In this document: positions 43,150 through 50,625 of the stretch, one piece after another
Numbering within the stretch: position 1 is the stretch's first letter
How the letters are laid out: every line of letters begins with the position of its first letter
NCBI GenBank assembly: GCA_016185275.1
Contig: JACPNX010000040.1
Span: 62,001-126,000, forward strand
Length of the DNA: 64,000 nucleotides
Source: Actinomycetota bacterium
GTDB taxonomy: Bacteria > Actinomycetota > Acidimicrobiia > Acidimicrobiales > Iamiaceae
Direction: 5' to 3'
Program-made: the position numbers and the translations under genes
Notes under the pieces: generated by a model
Told to the model about the DNA's origin: nothing
Database searches by the model: none
What the model saw: the letters and a program-made list of their open reading frames with translations, nothing else

Positions 43150-43311
43150 ATGACCGACTTCGACCCGACCGACGTGGATCCCGACGGCCTGGGTGACGAG
43201 CCCGTCGACCCCGAGCTCGGCGCCGTGACCGACGGCCCGGGCGTGCCGGAGGACGAGCGCGAGGTGCCCCAGGAGGGCGACGTGCTCGAAGGACCGACGC
43301 CCGACGTGTGA
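43150..43311 (+). CDS. Small acidic protein, unknown function
   Basis: A 53-codon frame from ATG 43150 to TGA 43309-43311, ten bases after the previous stop. The product is strongly acidic (MTDFDPTDVDPDGLGDEPVD at the start) with no Cys, Lys or aromatic core, so it is probably disordered. Third positions are almost all G or C, like real genes here. No family is recognised. The following 43312-43482 gap contains GACCGGTGGGGACCGGT-type short repeats and no gene. Confidence 0.5.
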   Translation: MTDFDPTDVDPDGLGDEPVDPELGAVTDGPGVPEDEREVPQEGDVLEGPTPDV

Positions 43312-43482
43312 GCCGGTCGACGTGGACGCGGCGGTCACGGTCGCCGACCGGTGGGGACCGGTGCAGCGGGCGGTGACCGCCGCCGATGGGTGGGAACGGC
43401 CGCGACCCGGCGCCGACCGGTGAGGACCGGTGGGGACGGCGCGGACTCGCCGGCACCCGTCCCGCTCGGCTAGCGAGGGACC

Positions 43483-44511
43483 GTGACGCACACGGCGGCG
43501 CCGGCCGGCTGCGACATGCCCGTCGCCGCCCACGGCAGCTTCGACGCGGCGCGCCTGGTCGCGGCCAAGGCGTCGGCCACCATCACGGTCTGCTTCCCCG
43601 CGCGCGACGAAGCGTCCACCATCGGCGCCATCGTCGAGGCGACCCGCCGCGACCTCGTGCACCGGCACCCCCTCGTCGACGAGGTGCTCGTGCTCGACGA
43701 CCACTCGACCGATGCCACCGCCGCGGTTGCGGCCGAGGCGGGCGCCCGGGTCGTGGACGCACGCGCGGTGCTGCCGGGCCAGGGTCGCGGTGCCGGCAAG
43801 GGCGAGGCGCTCTGGCGCTCGCTGCGCAGCGCCCGCGGGGACATCGTCGCGTGGTGCGACGCGGACATCGCTCCGTTCGACACCCACTTCCTCGTGGGGC
43901 TGCTGGGCCCGCTCGTGCTCGACCCGGAGGTCCAGTTCACGAAGGGCTTCTACGAGCGGCCCGACGGGGACGGCAGCGGGAGCGGCGGCGGGCGCGTCAC
44001 GGAGCTGGTGGCCCGGCCGCTGATCGCGACCCTGTTCCCCCACCTGTCGGGCGTGGTGCAGCCGCTGTCGGGCGAGTACGCGGGCCGGCGCCCGCTGCTC
44101 GAGCGCCTCGCCTTCGCGCCGGGCTACGGCGTGGACCTCGGGCTGCTGATCGACGTCGCCGCCTCGGTCGGCTGCGCGGCCATCACCCAGGTCGACCTCG
44201 GGGTGCGCCGTCACCGCAACCGACCCCTCGACGAGCTGGGTCCCCAGGCCCTCGACGTCCTCCACGCCGCGCTGGTGCGCGCCGGCGTCGACCCGGCCGA
44301 CGATGTCGCCTTGGCGCGGCCGGGCCTGCCCGCCGTGGAGCGCCGGTACGAGGATCTGCCGCCGCTCGCCTCGTTCGGCGCCCCGTCGGACCCGCCGTTG
44401 GACCCGCCGTTGGACCCGCCGCTCGGCGCGCCGCTGGACGCGCCGTTGGACGCGCGAGGCCGGGCTCGCCCGGCACCCGCGGGACCCGGTCCCGGGCCCG
44501 CCCGCCCGTAG
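43483..44511 (+). CDS. gpgS: Glucosyl-3-phosphoglycerate synthase
   Basis: A 342-residue GT81-type glycosyltransferase. TVCFPARDEASTIGAIVEA opens the fold, with VLDDHSTDAT, GAGKGEALWRSL, the metal-binding WCDADI, FTKGFYERP, GRVTELVARPLIATLFPHL, QPLSGEYAGRR and FAPGYGVDLGLLIDV. These match mycobacterial GpgS, which makes glucosyl-3-phosphoglycerate, the first step of methylglucose lipopolysaccharide or compatible-solute synthesis. The last 45 residues are a low-complexity tail (DPPLDPPLDPPLG). As in mycobacteria it neighbours a folP2-type gene, here ten bases downstream. Start GTG 43483. Confidence 0.92.
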   Translation: MTHTAAPAGCDMPVAAHGSFDAARLVAAKASATITVCFPARDEASTIGAIVEATRRDLVHRHPLVDEVLVLDDHSTDATAAVAAEAGARVVDARAVLPGQGRGAGKGEALWRSLRSARGDIVAWCDADIAPFDTHFLVGLLGPLVLDPEVQFTKGFYERPDGDGSGSGGGRVTELVARPLIATLFPHLSGVVQPLSGEYAGRRPLLERLAFAPGYGVDLGLLIDVAASVGCAAITQVDLGVRRHRNRPLDELGPQALDVLHAALVRAGVDPADDVALARPGLPAVERRYEDLPPLASFGAPSDPPLDPPLDPPLGAPLDAPLDARGRARPAPAGPGPGPARP

Positions 44512-44520
44512 CCTGCCTCA

Positions 44521-45561
44521 GTGATGGCCGACCGAGCCGCGGGCGCGGCTGCGCCGGAGCTGGTCGTGCGCGGCCGTTCCATTCCGACCTCGCGCCCGTT
44601 GCTCATGGGCATCGTCAACGCCACGCCCGACTCGTTCTCCGACGGCGGCGAGCACCCGACCACCGAGGCCCGCGTGGCCCTGGCCCGCCGCCTCGCCGCC
44701 GACGGCGCCGCCCTGGTCGACATCGGCGGGCAGTCGGGCATCACCGGCGTACCGGAGATCCCGGTCGACGAGGAGATCGACCGGGTGATGCCCGTCGTGG
44801 CCGCGGTCCGCGCCGAGCTTCCGGGCGTCGTGGTCTCCGTCGACACGTACCGGCCGGCCGTGGCCGAGGCCGTCCTCGCCGCAGGCGCGGACGTGATCAA
44901 CGACATCAGCGGCCTACGCCACCCCGAGCTGGCCGACCTGTGCGCGGCGTGCGGGGCCGGGCTCGTCGTCATGCACACGCGGGCGGCGCCGAAGCAGAAG
45001 ATCCTCGACGACGACCTCTACGGACGACGAGGCCGCGGCGGCCGCGACGGGCCGCCGGCCGCCGGACCCGCCGAGGGCGACACCGGACCCGCGGAGGCCG
45101 CCGCCGGACCCGCAGAGACCGGACCGGCAGAGACAGGACCGGCCGACGTGGTCGGCGACGTCGTGTCGTTCCTCGAGGCGACCATCGGCGAGGCCGTGGC
45201 CCGCGGCGTGGACCGGCGGTCGATCATCGTCGACCCGGGCCCCGACTTCGCCAAGACGCCGTTCCAGACGGTCGAGGTGCTGCGCGGCATCGAGGCGGTC
45301 CTCGCCTTCGGGCGGCCCACCCTGCTCGCGCTGTCCCGCAAGGACTTCATCGGGGCCATCACCGGCCGGCCGCCGCGCGAGCGGCTGGCCGGCACGCTGG
45401 CCGCCGTCGGGCACCTCGCCTGGGTGCCCGGCGCGATCCTGCGGGTCCACGAGGTGCGCGAGGCGGCCGACTTCCTGGCCGTGGCCGACGTGCTGGCCGG
45501 TCGCCGCCCGCTGCCGCGCGACGCGCGCCTCGCGCCGGCGTTGCGCCGCCAGCCGCGCTGA
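44521..45561 (+). CDS. folP: Dihydropteroate synthase-family protein (FolP2-like)
   Basis: A 346-residue TIM-barrel protein (GTG 44521 or ATG 44524). GIVNATPDSFSDGGEHPTTE is the DHPS opening, with VSVDTYRPAVAEA, VINDISGLRHPEL, VDPGPDFAKTPFQTVE and LALSRKDFIGAITGRPPRERL. However, the p-aminobenzoate loop, normally GGESTRPG, reads GGQSGITGVPEI, so the Thr-Arg-Pro is absent. Together with gpgS linkage this resembles mycobacterial FolP2, which lacks demonstrated DHPS activity. An extra Gly/Pro/Ala/Glu insert of about 40 residues (GPAETGPAETGPAD) sits near 165-205. A true folate enzyme may lie elsewhere in the genome. Confidence 0.85.
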   Translation: MMADRAAGAAAPELVVRGRSIPTSRPLLMGIVNATPDSFSDGGEHPTTEARVALARRLAADGAALVDIGGQSGITGVPEIPVDEEIDRVMPVVAAVRAELPGVVVSVDTYRPAVAEAVLAAGADVINDISGLRHPELADLCAACGAGLVVMHTRAAPKQKILDDDLYGRRGRGGRDGPPAAGPAEGDTGPAEAAAGPAETGPAETGPADVVGDVVSFLEATIGEAVARGVDRRSIIVDPGPDFAKTPFQTVEVLRGIEAVLAFGRPTLLALSRKDFIGAITGRPPRERLAGTLAAVGHLAWVPGAILRVHEVREAADFLAVADVLAGRRPLPRDARLAPALRRQPR

Positions 45562-45646
45562 CCACACCGCGCGGGCCCGTCCACGACCGGGGGAACGGCC
45601 CCCCGGCGGGGTCGGCGCGAGCGACGCGGCAGTAGCCTCCCGGGAC

Positions 45647-46453
45647 GTGGACGTCGTCACCCGGAACCACGTTCGCACCAGCGGCCGGCCGGACGGGCAG
45701 CCGATCCTGTTCGCGCACGGGTTCGGCTGCGACCAGCAGATGTGGCGACACGTCGCGCCGGCGTTCGAGGACCGGTACCGGGTCGTCCTCTTCGACCACG
45801 TCGGCGCCGGCGCGTCCGACCTCGCGTCGTTCAGCCCCGAGCGCTACGCCGACCTCGGCGGCTACGCCCGCGACGTCCTCGAGATCTGCGACGACCTGGC
45901 CCTCACCGACATGGTGTTCGTGGGCCACTCGGTAAGCGCCATCATCGGGGTGCTGGCGTCGCTCGCCGCGCCGGGCCGGTTCTCGCGTCTCGTGCTCGTC
46001 GGGCCGTCACCCCGATACGTCGACGACGACGGCTACGCCGGCGGCTTCAGCCGGGCCGCGATCGAAGACATGCTCGACGCGCTCGACCGCAACTACCTCG
46101 GCTGGTCGACGGCGATGGCGCCGGTCATCGTGGGCAACCCCGACCGGCCCGAGCTCGGCGAGGAGCTGACCAACAGCTTCTGCCGCACCGATCCCGCGAT
46201 CGCCCGCCAGTTCGCACGGGTCACCTTTCTGTCCGACAACCGCGACGACCTGCACCGGGTGCGCGTCCCGACGCTGGTCCTGCAGTGCGCGGACGACGCC
46301 ATCGCTCCCGTCGCCGTGGGGAGGTACGTCCACGCCGAGATCCCCGGCAGCGAGCTCGTGACGCTGGACGTGAGCGGCCACTGCCCCCACCTCAGCGCGC
46401 CGCAGGCGACCGTCGCCGCCATCGATGCGTTCCTGCGGAGCGGGCCCCGCTGA
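45647..46453 (+). CDS. rsbQ: RsbQ-like alpha/beta hydrolase
   Basis: A 268-residue hydrolase of the RsbQ/KAI2/D14 type. ILFAHGFGCDQQMWRHVAPAF, VLFDHVGAGASDLASF and FVGHSVSAIIGVLASL (nucleophile Ser) are close to the RsbQ pattern. The Asp lies near CADDAIAPV and the His in VSGHCPHLSAP. In Bacillus, RsbQ is needed by the phosphatase RsbP to switch on the general stress sigma factor under energy limitation, probably by supplying a small-molecule signal. Its stop overlaps the ATG of the RsbP-like gene (TGATG), so the pair is kept together. Confidence 0.9.
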   Translation: MDVVTRNHVRTSGRPDGQPILFAHGFGCDQQMWRHVAPAFEDRYRVVLFDHVGAGASDLASFSPERYADLGGYARDVLEICDDLALTDMVFVGHSVSAIIGVLASLAAPGRFSRLVLVGPSPRYVDDDGYAGGFSRAAIEDMLDALDRNYLGWSTAMAPVIVGNPDRPELGEELTNSFCRTDPAIARQFARVTFLSDNRDDLHRVRVPTLVLQCADDAIAPVAVGRYVHAEIPGSELVTLDVSGHCPHLSAPQATVAAIDAFLRSGPR

Positions 46454-48519
46454 TGGCCGGTGCTCGGCCAAATTCGCCGGGCGTCCACCCGGCGCTGCAG
46501 CCGGACTCATCCGAGGATCTGTTCGAGCACGCCCCTTGCGGTTACCTCACGACGCTCCCCGACGGCTCGATCATCCGCGTCAACCAGACGTTCCTGACGT
46601 GGCTGGGCCGGAGCCGCGACGACGTGCTCGGCCTCCGCTTCGTCGATCTGCTGACCGACGGCGGGCGCATCTACCACGAGACGCACCTGCGACCGCTCCT
46701 CGAGATGCAGGGGCACCTGCGCCAGATCGCAGTGGACCTCGTCGGACCGGGTGGCGGCCGCCTCGCCGTGCTGCTCAACGCAGTGCTCCACCGCGACAGC
46801 GAGGGGCAACCGGTCGCCGTGCGCACCACCGTGTTCGACGCCAGCGAGCGCCAGCACTACGAGCGCGAGCTGCTGCGGGAGCGCCGCGCCGCCGAGGACG
46901 CGGCGGCCACCGCGCGCGCCCTGCACGAGCACTCGTCGTTCCTCGCCCGGCTCAGCCGGTGCCTCGACGAGGCGGACGGTTGGGACGAGCGCGCCGCCCG
47001 GCTCGTCGAGCTCGTGGGTGGGGAGCTGGTCGGCGCCGCGGAGCTCTGGGACGTCGACGCGGTCGGGCGCGTCCGGCCCACCGTGAACAACGGCTCCCCC
47101 GGGCCCGGGGCCGAGTCGCTCTCCGGCGATGTGGGCTCGGCCGTGCGGGCCGCCGTCGACACCGGCGAACCGGTCCTGCGAGGCGAGCTGTCGACGCCGA
47201 CCACCGTCGACCGGGTCGACGGCGGCGCGGCGCTGGCTGCGCTGCCGATGACCGTGCGGGGGCGCACGAGCGGTGTCCTGGTGCTGTGGGCCCGCCACGA
47301 CCGGCTGAGGTTCACGCCCGAGGTGCGGCCGTTCCTCACCGAGCTCGCCGGCCGGGCTGCGCTCTCGCTCGACAACGCCCGCCTCTACGAGCGCGAACGG
47401 TCGACGGCACTGACGCTCCAGCGCAGCCTCCTCGCCGGTGCCGTGCCCGACGACCCCCGCCTGCGCATCGCGGCCGCCTACCGGCCGGCCGTGGAGGGCC
47501 TCGAGGTCGGCGGCGACTGGCACGACGCCTTCACCGTCGGCCCGAACCGCATCGGCGTCGTCGTCGGCGACGTGGTGGGCCGCGGGATCGCGGCAGCGGC
47601 CGCCATGGGCCAGCTTCGCAGCGCGACGCGCGCCGTGGCCACGTCGGGCGTGGGCCCGGCCCGCGTCCTGGAAGGGCTCGACCAGTTCGTGGCCCACCTC
47701 GACGCGGGTCAGATGACCACCGTGGCCTACGTCGAGATCGACCTCGACTCCGGCCGCGCCACCTACGCGTGCGCCGGCCACCCGCCACCGGTCCTCGTCC
47801 ACGAGGGCACTTCGCGGTTGCTGTGGGACGGGCGCTCGCCCCCGCTCGGCGCGCACATCGGCGGCGCGCCCCGCGGCCCAGCCTCGTCCGAGCCCGGGTG
47901 CCGCACCGATGCGACGGTCGACCTGTCCGCCGACGACCGGCTGGTGCTGTACACGGACGGCCTGGTGGAGCGCCGCCGCTCACCGCTCCAACGCAGCATC
48001 GACCGGCTCGCCGCGCTCGCCGCGCGGGAGGCCGACCTACCGGTGGCCTCACTCGTGGATGCGCTGACCGCCGAGCTGCTCGCCGGTGTCGTCACCCCCG
48101 ACGACGTGTGCGTGGTGGCCATCGGCCGCATCGCCACGGGCCCGTTCCACCGGCGGCTGCGCCCCCTCGTGTCCGACCTGCGGGCCCTGCGCGCCGACCT
48201 GCAGGCGTGGCTGTGCCTACAGGACCCGGACCGGACCAGCGTGGACGCTCTCGTCCTGGCCGCCAACGAGGCGGCTGCGAACGCCATCGAGCACGGGATC
48301 CGCGGCGAGCCGGGCGGCACGGTGACCGTGCGGGCCGAGCGCGCCGGCGACGAGATCCGCATCGACGTCGTCGACGAGGGAACCTGGCGAGCACCGGAGG
48401 ACGGCCGCTTCGGCGGGCGCGGGCTCACGATCGTGGGTCGGTTGGTCGACCACCTCGAGGTCCACCGGGACGGCGGCACGCGCGTCCACATGCGACGGCG
48501 GGTGGGAGGACCCGCGTGA
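46453..48519 (+). CDS. PAS-GAF-PP2C(SpoIIE)-HATPase sensor (RsbP-RsbW fusion)
   Basis: A 688-residue cytoplasmic protein. A PAS domain (about 20-135: LFEHAPCGYLTTLPDGSIIR) is followed by a short coiled coil. A GAF domain (about 160-310) ends LSLDNARLYERER. The SpoIIE/RsbU-type PP2C domain (about 315-545) has EVGGDWHDAF, VVGDVVGRGIAAAA and LVLYTDGLVERR with metal-binding Asp. A C-terminal HATPase domain (about 560-688) has AANEAAANAIEHG and GGRGLTIVGRLVDHLEV, as in RsbW-like anti-sigma kinases. Phosphatase and kinase for a STAS antagonist are thus in one chain. It overlaps rsbQ before and the STAS gene after. Confidence 0.92.
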   Translation: MAGARPNSPGVHPALQPDSSEDLFEHAPCGYLTTLPDGSIIRVNQTFLTWLGRSRDDVLGLRFVDLLTDGGRIYHETHLRPLLEMQGHLRQIAVDLVGPGGGRLAVLLNAVLHRDSEGQPVAVRTTVFDASERQHYERELLRERRAAEDAAATARALHEHSSFLARLSRCLDEADGWDERAARLVELVGGELVGAAELWDVDAVGRVRPTVNNGSPGPGAESLSGDVGSAVRAAVDTGEPVLRGELSTPTTVDRVDGGAALAALPMTVRGRTSGVLVLWARHDRLRFTPEVRPFLTELAGRAALSLDNARLYERERSTALTLQRSLLAGAVPDDPRLRIAAAYRPAVEGLEVGGDWHDAFTVGPNRIGVVVGDVVGRGIAAAAAMGQLRSATRAVATSGVGPARVLEGLDQFVAHLDAGQMTTVAYVEIDLDSGRATYACAGHPPPVLVHEGTSRLLWDGRSPPLGAHIGGAPRGPASSEPGCRTDATVDLSADDRLVLYTDGLVERRRSPLQRSIDRLAALAAREADLPVASLVDALTAELLAGVVTPDDVCVVAIGRIATGPFHRRLRPLVSDLRALRADLQAWLCLQDPDRTSVDALVLAANEAAANAIEHGIRGEPGGTVTVRAERAGDEIRIDVVDEGTWRAPEDGRFGGRGLTIVGRLVDHLEVHRDGGTRVHMRRRVGGPA

Positions 48520-48866
48520 GCCCCGACGACGCCTGCCGGGTGAGCACGGCCGAGCGCGATGGGCGCCTGGTCGTGTGCCTCACCGGCGAGCTGGACGTGG
48601 CGGTGGCCGGCGAGGTCGAGCGCGCGGTGAACGCGGCGGTCGCTGCGGCAGCCGCGGTCGTGGTGGACCTCGACGGCCTCACGTTCCTCGACAGCGCCGG
48701 GGTCCGGGTACTCGACCATCTCCTCGGCGCCTGCTACGAGCGCGGCGTGCCGGTCCGGGTGGTGGCCACCCCCGGGTCGCCGGCCGCGTTCACCCTGCGG
48801 GTCTGCGCCTTCCCCGACCACGTGATGTGCGCCAGCACGGACGAGGCGCTCGCCGATCTGCCCTGA
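48516..48866 (+). CDS. rsbV: STAS-domain anti-anti-sigma factor (RsbV-like)
   Basis: A 116-residue STAS protein: VVCLTGELDVAVAGEVERAV, then VVVDLDGLTFLDSAGVRVLDHL, where the Ser after Asp is the expected phosphorylation site. GTG 48516 overlaps the TGA of the sensor gene (GTGA). It should be dephosphorylated by the PP2C domain and phosphorylated by the HATPase domain encoded just upstream, releasing a sigma factor not present in this window. The last codons and stop are part of a 34-bp tandem duplication. Confidence 0.92.
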   Translation: MSPDDACRVSTAERDGRLVVCLTGELDVAVAGEVERAVNAAVAAAAAVVVDLDGLTFLDSAGVRVLDHLLGACYERGVPVRVVATPGSPAAFTLRVCAFPDHVMCASTDEALADLP

Positions 48867-48914
48867 CGGCCGCCGGGCGGCGCTCGCCGATCTGCCCTGA
48901 CGGCCGGCGGGCGG
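48847..48914 (+). repeat. 34-bp tandem duplication across a stop codon
   Basis: The unit 48847-48880 covers the last codons and TGA of the STAS gene and is repeated at 48881-48914 with one clear base difference. The rest of the gap to 49053 holds no gene apart from the ribosome site of the next one. Confidence 0.88.
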
Positions 48915-49053
48915 CGGCCGGCGGCCGCCAGCAGGTGCGATACCCGACCGAATCATCCGACCCCGCCGGCCTTGCCGCTCCCGGTGCCGAGTGCCACAGT
49001 CGGGGCAGCGCGCGACGAACCCGTCGCCCGCCCCCTCTCCCGAGGAGCGTGCG

Positions 49054-50550
49054 ATGAAGCAGCTCACCGGTCTGGACGCCTCGTTCCTCTATCTCGAGAC
49101 GCCGTCGCAGTTCGGCCACGTCTCCAGCCTGTCCATCTACGAGCGTCCGGACGACCCCGACTACGAGCCTCTCCGCGCCTGGCGCTCGCAGCTCGAGCGA
49201 CGGCTCCACCTGCTCGAGCCGCTGCGCAGGCGGCTGCGGGAGGTGCCGTTCGGGCTCGACCACCCGTTCTGGGTCGACGACCCCGAGTTCGACCTCGACT
49301 TCCACGTCCGCCACACCGCGGTGCCTCCCCCCGGAGGCGACGAGCAGATCGGCGAGCTCGTCGCGCGGATCATCGGACGGCCCCTCGACCGCCGGCGCCC
49401 GCTGTGGGAGACCTACGTCGTCGAGGGCCTGTCGGGCGACCGCTTCGGGATCCTCACCAAGGTGCACCACGCCACGGTCGACGGTGCGTCCGGAGCCGAG
49501 CTGCTCACGCTGATGCTCGACACGTCGCCCACCGGCGACGAGCTGCCCCCGCCGGACGAGGACTGGCGGCCGGAGCGCATGCCGAGCGACGGCGAGGTGC
49601 TGACCCGGGCGGCGACGACGCTGGTACGCAAGCCCGGTCGGGCGCTGCTGCTCGGCGCCCGCACCGCCCGCGAGATCGGCCGGGCGACGCGCAACCCGGC
49701 CCTGGTGGCGGCGGCCAACCAGGTGCGGTCCAGCCTGCGTGGACCGGTCGGCGCCGTGTTGAACGCGGGCCGCAAGCGGACGGACGAGGCCGAGCCCGTC
49801 GGCCCCCTTCCGGGCGGAGCCCCCCACACGCCCTTCAACGCGCCGATCACCCCCCACCGCCGCTTCGCCTTCCGCTCGGTCCCCCTCGAGTCGGTCAAGG
49901 AGATCAAGCGGGCGGTCGGGGCGACGGTGAACGACGTGGTCATGGCGGTCTGCGCCGGAGGCCTGCGGACCTGGCTGGAGGACCACGACGCCCTGCCCGA
50001 CGGTCCGCTCGTGGCCATGATCCCGGTGTCCGTCCGGACCGGCGACGAGCCCGAGCGGTGGACGAACCGCGTGTCGGCCATCTTCGCCACGCTGCCCACC
50101 GACGAGCCCGATCCCCTCACGAGGATCGCCCGCGTGCACGAGTCCATGGTCGGAGCCAAGGAGCTGTTCGACGCGGTGCCCGCCGAGCGGCTCACCGACT
50201 TCGCGCAGTTCCCGCCGCCGGCCGTGTTCTCTCGGGCCATGCGCACCGCGACCCGGCTGACCGCCCGCTTCCGCTCGCCGGTGAACCTGGTCATCTCCAA
50301 CGTGCCGGGTCCTCGTGAGCCGCTGTATGCGGCCGGCGCCAAGCTGGCGCACTACTACCCCGTGTCCACCATCGTCGACGGCCAGGGCCTCAACGTGACG
50401 GTCCAGAGCTACCTGGACACGCTCGACTTCGGGCTCGTCGCCTGCCGTGAGCTGGTGCCCGACCTGTGGAGCATGGTCGACGCGATCGTCGACGACCTGG
50501 TGGCCCTCGGCAAGGCGGTCGACGTGGACGTGCCCCTGCCGGCGCACTGA
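49054..50550 (+). CDS. Wax ester synthase/diacylglycerol acyltransferase (WS/DGAT)
   Basis: A 498-residue protein. MKQLTGLDASFLYLETPSQF is the usual WS/DGAT opening. The active-site HHxxxDG is VHHATVDGASGAEL near residue 147. NDVVMAVCAGGLRTWL and the C-terminal NLVISNVPGPREPLY plus VSTIVDGQGLNVTVQSY-type segment are also family hallmarks. It makes triacylglycerol or wax esters from acyl-CoA at the membrane surface, a storage route common in actinobacteria. ATG 49054 has GAGGAG upstream. It stands alone between the stress cassette and the cyclic-di-GMP genes. Confidence 0.93.
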   Translation: MKQLTGLDASFLYLETPSQFGHVSSLSIYERPDDPDYEPLRAWRSQLERRLHLLEPLRRRLREVPFGLDHPFWVDDPEFDLDFHVRHTAVPPPGGDEQIGELVARIIGRPLDRRRPLWETYVVEGLSGDRFGILTKVHHATVDGASGAELLTLMLDTSPTGDELPPPDEDWRPERMPSDGEVLTRAATTLVRKPGRALLLGARTAREIGRATRNPALVAAANQVRSSLRGPVGAVLNAGRKRTDEAEPVGPLPGGAPHTPFNAPITPHRRFAFRSVPLESVKEIKRAVGATVNDVVMAVCAGGLRTWLEDHDALPDGPLVAMIPVSVRTGDEPERWTNRVSAIFATLPTDEPDPLTRIARVHESMVGAKELFDAVPAERLTDFAQFPPPAVFSRAMRTATRLTARFRSPVNLVISNVPGPREPLYAAGAKLAHYYPVSTIVDGQGLNVTVQSYLDTLDFGLVACRELVPDLWSMVDAIVDDLVALGKAVDVDVPLPAH

Positions 50551-50625
50551 GCGAGCCGACTGCGCCGACTGCGCCACGCAGCCGCGCGGTCTTCAGAACC
50601 GGACGAAAGCGTCCGATGGGAGTTC

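Noticed and set aside
43312-43482. GACCGG/GGTGGGGACCGG repeats as a regulatory array before gpgS
   Set aside because: Spacing is irregular and the motifs are as expected from local composition. No dyad or promoter-like element is convincing.
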